Positions 7,797 through 14,017 of a stretch of 14,840 nt of DNA are shown here, piece by piece. Source of the stretch: Pseudomonadota bacterium. Lineage in GTDB: Bacteria; Desulfobacterota; Desulfobacteria; Desulfobacterales; Desulfobacteraceae. The notes under the pieces were generated by a model. The model ran no database searches and was not told the DNA's origin. It saw only the letters and a list, made by a program, of their open reading frames with translations. The position numbers and the translations under genes are program-made. The first letter of the stretch is position 1. The number at the start of each line of letters is the position of its first letter. Location: NCBI GenBank assembly GCA_018816605.1, contig JAHIVS010000710.1, positions 1-14,840 of the forward strand. Direction: 5' to 3'.

Positions 7797-7826
7797 TTGA
7801 CGTGGAATTCAGAAAATAGATACTAT
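7797..7826 (+). promoter_or_regulatory. Probable sigma-70-type promoter of the 7871 gene
   Basis: TTGACG (7797-7802) and TACTAT (7821-7826) are separated by 18 bp, 45 bp upstream of the start codon at 7871. Just downstream of the -10 box lies CGCGTTTCGCG (7829-7839), a short symmetrical sequence that could be an operator or a leader hairpin. Confidence 0.45.
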
Positions 7827-7870
7827 TTCGCGTTTCGCGTTAGTCAAAACCCACAAAACAGGAGGAAATA

Positions 7871-8398
7871 ATGAAAAATATAATTGGCTCATTAAAACAA
7901 AAAATTTTTATCAAAAAAGAAAAGACCAAACAAAAAAATCTTACGCGGACCCTTCATTCGTTATCAGAAAAACTACCCGTTTTCGTAGTTGATTGGATAG
8001 ATTCGGAAGTTAAAAGCACAATCAATAGCAATAAACTAATAATTCAAAATATGAATAAACAAAATTTTGACCAATTTAATTCCTTAATATTAAGTACAAA
8101 AAACAACGGCAAAACTACGATAGATATTGCCTTAATTAATATTAAGTCAAAATTTTATTTTTCTCTAACTAACGCAACTGTTTCTTCCAACAATCAACAA
8201 AAAATTGACGAAATCTCGCCAGCTTTTAACAATTCGATAAAAGGTATTGGAGAAACGCTAAGCGTATTTGGCTTGATTAATGTAACCAATTCAAACTGGG
8301 TTTTCAAATCAGGTTTGTGTGTTGGGATAAAAAACCCCGAAACTGTATTATCCTCATTGCCTGCTTTTAGAAAATACAGGAAATTGCTAGATCTTTGA
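7871..8398 (+). CDS. Unknown AT-rich 175-aa protein
   Basis: I do not recognise this protein. The ATG at 7871 is well placed behind ACAGGAGGAA, and a promoter-like sequence lies upstream, so it is very likely a real gene. The first 25 residues are strongly basic (rich in Lys) with an amphipathic look. The rest seems to be a mixed alpha/beta globular domain (VFVVDWIDSEVKSTI, TIDIALINIKSKFYFSLTN) with many Asn and Ser. There are no Cys clusters, no clear catalytic motif, no signal peptide and no membrane helix. It is the last intact gene before the recombinase relic and the IR at 8662. It shares the AT-rich composition of the AbiJ-like gene and zinc-ribbon gene, which suggests one acquired block. 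Confidence 0.7.
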   Translation: MKNIIGSLKQKIFIKKEKTKQKNLTRTLHSLSEKLPVFVVDWIDSEVKSTINSNKLIIQNMNKQNFDQFNSLILSTKNNGKTTIDIALINIKSKFYFSLTNATVSSNNQQKIDEISPAFNNSIKGIGETLSVFGLINVTNSNWVFKSGLCVGIKNPETVLSSLPAFRKYRKLLDL

Positions 8399-8403
8399 TT
8401 CAA

Positions 8404-8419
8404 ATAAGCGATTGCTTAT
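8404..8419 (+). terminator. Weak hairpin just after the 7871 gene
   Basis: ATAAGC and GCTTAT form a 6-bp stem with a 4-base loop, 5 bp behind the stop codon. The stem is AT-rich and no T-run follows, so terminator function is doubtful. Confidence 0.25.
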
Positions 8420-8484
8420 GTATCCTCGATAACCTAGAAAACAAATGACTTTCTTAGTAGCTACCCACCAGGAATATAACTGAA

Positions 8485-8638
8485 AGTAGCGCCCCTGCTG
8501 GGGAGGAATCATTTCGCAGTCCATCATCAGTGCAGATATCTCGCCTGGGGACTGCTCTCGCCCGGTAGGCAGGGTCTTGCCGGTCACGCTGGCGACATCG
8601 ATGATCCGTTGGTTCTCATCACTGTTTTTTCTATCTTT
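8485..8638 (-). pseudogene. Decayed tyrosine recombinase fragment inside the right IR
   Basis: On the minus strand IIDVASVTGKTLPTGREQSP and GEISALMMDC align with the linker and first catalytic-domain helix of phage-type integrases. The intact integrase near the right edge has RTVQVERVTGSTLLSGQQLT at the same place. After DCE the frame slips. In the next frame the expected N-D-x-S-P-A-G-A pattern is readable, so one base has been lost near 8515. The upstream frame closes at a stop at 8639-8641 and homology fades within about 30 codons downstream. No catalytic residue remains. It lies 24 bp inside the IR and points the same way as the Tn3 transposase, where some Tn3 relatives (Tn4430) carry a TnpI-type recombinase, but the match is equally good to ordinary integrases. 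Confidence 0.6.
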
Positions 8639-8661
8639 TCAACAAATCACATAAGTTAATC

Positions 8662-8699
8662 CTTAGCGTACATTTTTTTCCGTTTCGTGAGCTGACCCC
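8662..8699 (-). repeat. Tn3-type 38-bp terminal inverted repeat, left-facing (right end)
   Basis: Read on the minus strand it starts GGGGTCAGCTCACGAAACGG and ends TGTACGCTAAG, matching the 2244 copy at 33 of 38 positions by eye. The GGGG tip faces right, so the element lies to the left. The adjacent 5-mer on the outside is TTATA. Confidence 0.88.
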
Positions 8700-8700
8700 T

Positions 8701-8883
8701 TATACTACTTCCTACAACAAGCCCCCTGCAATCCTGGCAGCCTACCAGGTCGCCGGCATCGTCCACCAGCTCGCCGACTTCAAACCACCACCCACAACCT
8801 GGGCAGCGTCCGAGATTACAGATTGCGGGATCTGCTTCAAGAAAAAATCTAAATATCATTGGCGAGGGAAGAACATATTTCAA
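8701..8883 (-). pseudogene. Zinc-ribbon protein fragment interrupted by the IR
   Basis: The minus strand reads NLGRCPGCGWWFEVGELVDD followed by GCQDCRG, a CxxC...CxxC zinc-ribbon layout of the kind seen in small proteins of integrative elements. The frame runs straight into the IR at 8699, where the host sequence stops. At its 5' side there is only a TTG at 8883 overlapping the end of the neighbouring gene, and no ribosome site. It is best read as the stump of a gene truncated on the right end by recombination and on the left by the transposon end. Confidence 0.5.
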
Positions 8884-10088
8884 CAGAAAAAAGTTGTGAA
8901 CTTGACCCTTTGATCTATCAACCTAAATAGAGGCGCGCATCTTATTTTGTTCCACAATTCTGGTTTCCACCACAACGTAAGAACATTATTACACGACCCT
9001 CCTAATTGTTCTATTCGTGAAATTGAAGTTGCAGTATCTAAGCCTGTTATCATCCTTCCTTGAATAAGTAAAATCTTCTTATTATTTAAGGAAGTTACTG
9101 GAATAGGGACAATTCCGGCTTCACAAAAGCTTGAAATTATAGGTGTATTCAGGCCACTTTTGTACAGTAATGCCCAAGCAAGAGAGGTTCCTATAGCCTG
9201 AACACCAACTAACATATCATAATCATTCAAAACACCTGATTTATTGCAAGCAGCCCTGATCATATCCATATCTGTCGTGTTACTAAATAGATCAAACACT
9301 CCATCGTCTGACTTGTATTTCTCAAACCGAGCTTTTTTGTGTTGAAAATTATTGTTTATGAGCGTTAATTGAAGCTGTTCACTTGATGGCTTGTAAAACA
9401 CGTCCCGTGCGAGGGAACTGACTCGAGAAAGTTCAAATTGAGGCTGATTGAGTGCTCCAGGGTCAACTGATTGTTCTGGAGATTTCCATATCTCAGATTC
9501 TTTGTTTAGGGTATCTAATAAATCGGTCTGCAAACTAGAACCAAAGTGCCTTGTTAATAAATCCTGATTACTCATTATTGAAATAAATGAGGTCTCTGGG
9601 ATTTTATCTTTGGGTTGCGTCCCAAAATGGTCAAGGCCAATCAATGTTATCAATTCTTCCACTTGATGGTTGTTACCACGATTTTTTATTATTGTTTCTT
9701 GACAGCCTAGTGCTGTTTTTTGTGTGAAGGAATGAGAGTCTATTAATAATAGTTTACTATTTGTCGGGAGTATCGGGAGAATCTTAGGTCGAGGGCCAAG
9801 TCTATTATTGGTAATTTCCCACCCTTTACGGAGATAAAAATGGACAGGACACTCATAAACTTGAGCAAAAGCCATTCCAAATGGAATCCCAGACGTGGCT
9901 AATACAACAATCCGCTTTCTATAATAATCCTTATTGTATTTACTATTTATCAATAGTTCGTATACTGAGGCTGGAGAAATAGAATAATTAAACTTGCCAA
10001 ACTTAAATCCACTGCTCTCCCTAAACAACAGCCTAAGAATTGACTCGGTTGAACCAAGGATATCAGAATCGGGGAGTGCGGTAGGCAT
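8880..10088 (-). CDS. Tandem phosphoribosyltransferase-like protein with degenerate PRPP loops
   Basis: The ATG at 10088 gives 402 residues and overlaps the previous gene by 26 bp. An in-frame TTG at 10115 would add nine residues. Neither has a strong ribosome site, so translation is probably coupled. Counting from the TTG, the N-terminal half has IVVLATSGIPFGMAFAQVYE (69-88) and KLLLIDSHSFTQKTALGC (121-138). The C-terminal half repeats the plan with MLVGVQAIGTSLAWALL (301-317) and KKILLIQGRMITGLDTATS (346-364). Both match the type I phosphoribosyltransferase pattern: a first strand plus small-residue loop, then a PRPP loop of hydrophobic strand, acidic pair and T-G-x-T. The acidic pair is reduced to D-S in the first half and Q-G in the second, so catalysis is doubtful and nucleotide or ligand sensing is possible. 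It is the last gene of a four-gene minus-strand operon. Confidence 0.7.
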   Translation of the reverse strand: MPTALPDSDILGSTESILRLLFRESSGFKFGKFNYSISPASVYELLINSKYNKDYYRKRIVVLATSGIPFGMAFAQVYECPVHFYLRKGWEITNNRLGPRPKILPILPTNSKLLLIDSHSFTQKTALGCQETIIKNRGNNHQVEELITLIGLDHFGTQPKDKIPETSFISIMSNQDLLTRHFGSSLQTDLLDTLNKESEIWKSPEQSVDPGALNQPQFELSRVSSLARDVFYKPSSEQLQLTLINNNFQHKKARFEKYKSDDGVFDLFSNTTDMDMIRAACNKSGVLNDYDMLVGVQAIGTSLAWALLYKSGLNTPIISSFCEAGIVPIPVTSLNNKKILLIQGRMITGLDTATSISRIEQLGGSCNNVLTLWWKPELWNKIRCAPLFRLIDQRVKFTTFFC

Positions 10089-10905
10089 CAGTACTCGTTG
10101 AAATAACGGTGACAAGATTTTGATAGGAGTTAGAAGCGCAAGCTTCGCGAGCTTTTTTGAGTGTTTTTAATACCGCGTCTTCAGGTCGCATCCAAAAAGG
10201 CTTCGAATCTCTGACGTCCTCAATCGAATCTAAATATCGCTGAGTCCACTTAAGTGCTAAGAATGGGATTGGCGCTAAGTCGTCATCAACATTTGCCTTG
10301 CAAAATGAGCGAACGGCGTGTTTAACTATCCCTTGAGCGGCATATAAGTCATCTTCTTCTAAAAACATAATGACCTTATCTAAAACCATTTTTACAAGGT
10401 AAAGCGGCTGTTTGGTGTTGATAATTATCCAAGAAGGCGGTTTCACATCCTCTTTTTCTTTGCGGATTGGGACTCGATAATGGGCGTCTAGTAAATATAT
10501 TCGTCCAACCGACATGGCAAAATCAGCGATATTGCGGTTTTTTATTGCACTGTCCACCTGGTCTATCGCTGTTGAAACACTGTCGTAATATAAAGGAATG
10601 TCACTTTCATTCATTATGTGTTTTTCTGAACTTAGTGCCTCAGAAGAAGACCAAGAAAGGTGACTAGCCAATGCATAGTTGTTTGCCTCGAACCCAGCGC
10701 CTGATAATATATTCTCTACATTCTCGATGGCGATCGCAGCTAAGCCAGGGTTATCAATTTCAATGAATTTTATAGCTTCATTTAAATCACTACTAATAAC
10801 TTTAGTCCTTTTATTAATAATTATTGATTGAACAAAACCATATACGATCCATCCGATAAGACCCAACGGAAAAACAATTAATCCTAAAACATCAAAAATT
10901 TGCAT
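10063..10905 (-). CDS. Membrane-anchored helical protein, function unknown
   Basis: The start is firm: ATG 10905 lies behind TTAGGAGGAAATA. The 280-residue protein has one hydrophobic helix at its N-terminus (about residues 4-30, ending in Asn-Lys-Arg), which should anchor it with the rest in the cytoplasm. The remainder appears mostly alpha-helical and acidic, with segments such as NENIADFAMSVGR-like repeats of short helices, but I recognise no family or catalytic motif. Its 3' end overlaps the start of the tandem phosphoribosyltransferase-like gene, so the two products are probably made in fixed ratio and may form a complex at the membrane. The distance to the upstream four-helix membrane protein gene is 45 bp. 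Confidence 0.72.
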   Translation of the reverse strand: MQIFDVLGLIVFPLGLIGWIVYGFVQSIIINKRTKVISSDLNEAIKFIEIDNPGLAAIAIENVENILSGAGFEANNYALASHLSWSSSEALSSEKHIMNESDIPLYYDSVSTAIDQVDSAIKNRNIADFAMSVGRIYLLDAHYRVPIRKEKEDVKPPSWIIINTKQPLYLVKMVLDKVIMFLEEDDLYAAQGIVKHAVRSFCKANVDDDLAPIPFLALKWTQRYLDSIEDVRDSKPFWMRPEDAVLKTLKKAREACASNSYQNLVTVISTSTDAYRTPRF

Positions 10906-10950
10906 TATTTCCTCCTAATTGGCACAAAGGGTGTTTCTATCCTTAAATTA

Positions 10951-11397
10951 TTAACCCCAGTACCTTGAAATACGGGCTATTATACTTGTCACAAAAATCC
11001 AAGTAAACGACAAAATCGACCCGTACATATATTGATGGATAGTAATCAAATCATTTCGGAACAAAGAATAATATAAGAAACAAAAACCAAGAACAGAAAA
11101 TACAATTGGTACGAATATTAATATTCTTGTTTTAACAGATAGTATCCATGGAAGACTTCTTATTTTCCACATCCACATAACAAAAAGTAAAGTATAAGCA
11201 GCAACAATTATTGGCAATAAGGCAGATAAAATTCCGGGTTTGAAAATAAAAGGAGTCTGTATATTAAGCTCAACGGCTTTTGAAATAGCAGCTTCATAAA
11301 CAGTTGTCCACCAAACTCCCCAAAAAATTGCAAATATTCCCGAACTCCAATCTATAACGGTGGTGGTTTTGGTCATTGTTTGATCGATGTCACTCAC
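10951..11397 (-). CDS. Small four-helix membrane protein, function unknown
   Basis: The GTG at 11397 is chosen because GGGTGGAG lies 8 bases in front of it. A TTG at 11415 would place that site inside the gene. The 148-residue product has four predicted membrane helices (about residues 18-38, 56-77, 91-112 and 122-142). Between them are short basic loops (WKIRSLPW, SVKTR) and many Trp and Tyr residues near the ends. I do not recognise a family. It begins 20 bp behind the phosphoribosyltransferase gene and so belongs to the same operon. A membrane pore or anchor for the soluble partners is conceivable, which is inference from context only. Confidence 0.72.
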   Translation of the reverse strand: MSDIDQTMTKTTTVIDWSSGIFAIFWGVWWTTVYEAAISKAVELNIQTPFIFKPGILSALLPIIVAAYTLLFVMWMWKIRSLPWILSVKTRILIFVPIVFSVLGFCFLYYSLFRNDLITIHQYMYGSILSFTWIFVTSIIARISRYWG

Positions 11398-11417
11398 TAT
11401 TTTTTCTCCACCCAAGG

Positions 11418-12020
11418 TTAATGCAGTTTGTTGTCTGTTATTAAGTATTCTAAAGGAAGGTTAACCCCCGTAAACGCTTTATACTCTTTTTCCGTTGCTT
11501 CGAGCTTCTTGGGGTCTTGGCAATACAAAACTAATGCAGCATATTTTATTAGTTGCCATTCCAATTTTTGAAAAGAGCGCATTATTTTTAGAACAGTAAT
11601 TCCTGAACGAACAACATCTTGAACAATTATACACTTTTTGCGCGGCTTTATATCGCCAATTAGCCATGATCTTCGATTTACAAAATCGCCCATCTCTTGC
11701 CAAATTGCGACTTTACAACCTAGCTTTTCTGCAACAAGAAAAACAATTGGTGTTGCGCCATAGTTTTGCGATATAGTATCTGGAGTAACAATAACAATAT
11801 CTTCGATCTTGCCACTATTTTGAGCGAGTAATCGAATATATTCCTCGACAATTTCAGCGTATTTTTCTTTTGTTTTGGTGTTTATCCACAATTTATCAAG
11901 GTTAATATTATTAATCTCATTACCTTTTTCAAACACTTTTGCCTCTTTACAGAGGTAGGTAAAAGATTTTTGAAGTGCTATGAGTTGATTTTCATCTGAA
12001 GTGTCCATAATAATATCCAT
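11418..12020 (-). CDS. Orotate-phosphoribosyltransferase-like (type I PRTase) protein
   Basis: This 200-residue protein has an N-terminal helical part (1-70) and then a type I phosphoribosyltransferase core. VIVTPDTISQNYGATPIVFL (76-95) is the first strand and loop with the following helix. KVAIWQEMGDFVNRR (103-117) is the hood/flexible-loop side. KKCIIVQDVVRSGITVLK (128-145) is the PRPP loop. The PRPP loop normally carries an acidic pair; here it is Q-D, with the Ser-Gly-Ile-Thr part conserved, so PRPP binding is likely. The enzyme would transfer a base or similar group to PRPP, but the substrate cannot be told. It lacks the usual neighbours of pyrimidine salvage, and being the first gene of an operon with two membrane proteins argues for a special role. 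A second ATG at 12008 is an alternative start, and neither has a strong ribosome site. Confidence 0.78.
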   Translation of the reverse strand: MDIIMDTSDENQLIALQKSFTYLCKEAKVFEKGNEINNINLDKLWINTKTKEKYAEIVEEYIRLLAQNSGKIEDIVIVTPDTISQNYGATPIVFLVAEKLGCKVAIWQEMGDFVNRRSWLIGDIKPRKKCIIVQDVVRSGITVLKIMRSFQKLEWQLIKYAALVLYCQDPKKLEATEKEYKAFTGVNLPLEYLITDNKLH

Positions 12021-12026
12021 GTGTTC

Positions 12027-12060
12027 TAATAATTATTAACTATCGACAAAATATTTTGTC
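12027..12060 (-). promoter_or_regulatory. Two adjacent perfect palindromes upstream of the PRTase operon
   Basis: GACAAAATATTTTGTC (12045-12060) is a perfect 16-bp palindrome. TAATAATTATTA (12027-12038) is a perfect 12-bp one, 6 bp nearer to the start codon. They lie 7-40 bp upstream of the ATG at 12020, where a promoter and operator would be expected. On the minus strand GTGACA overlaps the large palindrome and TTAATA follows after 17 bp, a weak -35/-10 pair. Repressor binding is inference. Confidence 0.45.
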
Positions 12061-12478
12061 ACAATAGGCTGAGCGCCAATTACCTGTTTATTACATAACA
12101 CCGCATGGCTGTCTAGACGACACTATTTTAAGTATACGTCTTTATGTGGATATACAGCCCACAAAATCGATAGGTATCCAAATTGTTGTTGTATTCATTA
12201 AGTGCAACCCCGTCACAACTTTATCGGTTTCTTCTCGCTGTCTATCCAGTTACATCTCTATCCAAAAATTTATCTCCAAATTGATGCTAATTGTCAACGA
12301 AAACGATTTTTGTATATGTAATTATTTTAGAATTTTAGATCATAATGTTAGTATTAGCAATAAATCCCAATTTTTGGTTGAATAAGTTCCAAATCACTGT
12401 GGCGGTTCTTGGAAAAATCTTTGCCACGATTATTTTTGTATCAATAGATATACGTAATTTTCCCCTTTTTGTTTTTTT
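12061..12478. other. AT-rich intergenic stretch, no gene supported
   Basis: A plus-strand frame at 12146-12385 has no ribosome site and a low-complexity Ile/Ser-rich product, so I leave it out. The stretch ends in a T-rich run (12463-12479). I see no RNA gene, repeat array or terminal repeat in it. Confidence 0.3.
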
Positions 12479-12583
12479 ATGAAGTCAGAAAGATCTACAA
12501 TGCGGGGCAATATAAAACCACAGGAAGCCCTACAATCGTTTTTGACAAGAAAAGGTCCTTTTATACGTCAATTTGGGGTGTAA
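12479..12583 (+). pseudogene. Possible N-terminal relic of an IS5/IS1182-like transposase
   Basis: A 34-codon frame contains MRGNIKPQEALQSFL, which recalls the M-R-G-x-x-x-x-Q-x-x-L-F-S-Y start of IS1182/IS5-like transposases, and then stops. The decamer GTCAGAAAGA occurs at 12484 and again at 12588, about 104 bp apart, which could mark old element ends. Short and weak evidence; it may be chance. Confidence 0.2.
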
Positions 12584-12599
12584 CTGTGTCAGAAAGACC

Positions 12600-13277
12600 T
12601 TAATCCTCGTTGTCGTGTAAGTAGTCTGCCAAAGTAACAAAAGCTTTCGCGCATAGACTGTTTGGATCTTCTTCAAGTTTAAACTCAATGAGCGCAATGT
12701 GATTGGCATTCAAGTAAACATCCTCGCCACTATCGTCTTGCTCAATGTGAATTATGTCGCCAAATAACCCATGATCCCATTGTCTCAGTTGTATAGCCAG
12801 ATCTACATATTCTTTTGGGTCGTGTTGATCTTCAATCAACCACAACTCACAGGGAGAGTCGCTCTCCACTAGGTCTTTGTCCAAGTAGAAGAACGCACCT
12901 TTAAGGTCGGTTCTTTTGGGTGGAGGATTATCGTCATCTTCAGCCTCTTTTAGGCCAATATCCTTTCGGTTGATTGCAATGGCTTCGGAGGGAAAGGTTT
13001 CAAGTGTTTGAGGCACGTTGATTTCATTGATCAACCTTGCGCCAACCATAAGAGCAGGATTGATGAACAATAAACAGTCAGCGGTTGGAATAACAAGAAA
13101 TTCAGCATTTTGATCTCCAGAGAGTCCGGTTCTGGCTATTTCAAGTTGGTCGGGTCTGATGCGGTATTCTTTATGATGTAAAACCTCTTTATCTCCGACA
13201 TAGGAAAAAAGAAGTTTGTGAGCAAGAAAACTGCTATTTGTCACAATATTCACTTCTGTTAGTTGGTTTGTGTTCAT
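12600..13277 (-). CDS. Unknown 225-aa acidic protein, last gene of the integrase cassette
   Basis: The start at ATG 13277 is preceded by GGAGAGAAAAT. A longer frame reaching 13382 lies inside the neighbouring gene and is not supported. The 225-residue product is acidic, especially near the middle (KEAEDDDNPPPKRTD) and at the C-terminus (DYLHDNED). It appears alpha/beta, with strand-like pieces such as EFLVIPTADCLLFINPAL and CELWLIEDQHD. I recognise no family, no catalytic motif and no membrane segment. It follows the 235-aa gene after 28 bp, so all three genes from the right edge are probably one transcript. It could be a cargo or accessory product of the integrative element. The function is not known. 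Confidence 0.7.
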   Translation of the reverse strand: MNTNQLTEVNIVTNSSFLAHKLLFSYVGDKEVLHHKEYRIRPDQLEIARTGLSGDQNAEFLVIPTADCLLFINPALMVGARLINEINVPQTLETFPSEAIAINRKDIGLKEAEDDDNPPPKRTDLKGAFFYLDKDLVESDSPCELWLIEDQHDPKEYVDLAIQLRQWDHGLFGDIIHIEQDDSGEDVYLNANHIALIEFKLEEDPNSLCAKAFVTLADYLHDNED

Positions 13278-13305
13278 ATTTTCTCTCCATGTGTTTGAAA
13301 ATAAA

Positions 13306-14013
13306 TTAACATCCCCACCAGTACAGTCCGTGGTGCCGGCCAAATAGACCCGGACCCTGCCGAAAGTCTTTCTGGTGTCCAAACCTTATCGAATTAATAG
13401 CCCTCATTTTTTCAGTTTCTTGTGGCTGATCAGCCACTATGCCGGTTTTCAAGACCTGAAAAAACCCCCCGGCATCCAAGCGTCTTACCACCTTCAATTT
13501 CACGTTCGCGCAGTTCATCAAGACCAGCGCGAACAGGGGAACCGCCAGCCGGTCTTGACCTGTTAGTTCAAGGTCGACGCCAGTATCTGGCGTGAAGGTG
13601 TGTACTCCGCTTGACACAATTTTACCCTCAACGTCGAGCGAGATCCGGTGCTTAAGAGGGATGGAAACGCCATCGCCCAAAGATAGCGGTTTCGGCATTC
13701 CAGCGCTGACATACTGTTTACGCGTGAACTCTGTGATCTTCAAAGTCCACCTGGCGGCTGGGGTCGTGCTATCCAGTTTTTGAATCAGGAAGCCCAAAGT
13801 GGCGCCTTTGTAATCATCATACTCCATCCAGATTACCGGATGGGAGGGTGTGATGATCGGGGCGTTTTCGGTCACATCTACAAGCCCCATGCCTTTTTCA
13901 GACAAATACTCAAAGGCGTTATTGACTTGAATGACTACAGCGCCCAAAAGAAGATTCTTTGATTGGGAGTTGTTGTCAGGGATTCGTGCAACCTGTTCAA
14001 ATAGACTTTTCAT
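13306..14013 (-). CDS. Unknown 235-aa protein directly behind the integrase
   Basis: ATG 14013 starts 4 bp after the integrase stop codon. A GGAG and an AGGGG precede it within the integrase tail, so translation is probably coupled. The longer frame to 14199 lies within the integrase gene and is rejected. The protein begins MKSLFEQVARIPDNN, has a beta-rich middle, and ends with FGHQKDFRQGPGLFGRHHGL and then YWW. That ending resembles the C-terminal signature of uncharacterised proteins I associate with phages and integrative elements, which have the form R-G-H-F-x-x-Y/F...GLFG-x-x-x-G-x-Y-W-W and usually continue with a further short tail. Here it stops two residues after the W-W pair, so it may be slightly shortened. 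The role is unknown. Confidence 0.72.
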   Translation of the reverse strand: MKSLFEQVARIPDNNSQSKNLLLGAVVIQVNNAFEYLSEKGMGLVDVTENAPIITPSHPVIWMEYDDYKGATLGFLIQKLDSTTPAARWTLKITEFTRKQYVSAGMPKPLSLGDGVSIPLKHRISLDVEGKIVSSGVHTFTPDTGVDLELTGQDRLAVPLFALVLMNCANVKLKVVRRLDAGGFFQVLKTGIVADQPQETEKMRAINSIRFGHQKDFRQGPGLFGRHHGLYWWGC

Positions 14014-14017
14014 ACCC

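Larger units (their letters stand above)
1..8699. mobile_element. Putative outer Tn3-family transposon, right part
   Basis: The leftward transposase at the left edge needs a left-facing repeat somewhere to its right. Taking 8662-8699 as that end lets the 2244-5945 unit nest inside it, whereas taking 5945 would make the two elements interleave. The inferred cargo is the lipoprotein, the AbiJ-like protein, the zinc-ribbon protein, an unknown gene and a decayed recombinase next to the right end. The left end lies outside the window, so the boundaries are inference. Confidence 0.45.

Noticed and set aside
2239..8704. Target-site duplication proving a single transposon 2244-8699 or 2244-5945
   Set aside because: The flanking 5-mers TATTA, TACTT and TTATA agree at only three positions in either pairing, so none proves the pairing.
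12146..12385. Plus-strand 79-codon open frame in the gap before the PRTase operon
   Set aside because: No ribosome site, no recognisable motif, low-complexity composition, and it opposes all nearby genes.
12550..12562. AAAAGGTCCTTTT as a terminator
   Set aside because: The arms are separated by a single base, so it cannot form a normal hairpin; at most it is a chance symmetrical site.
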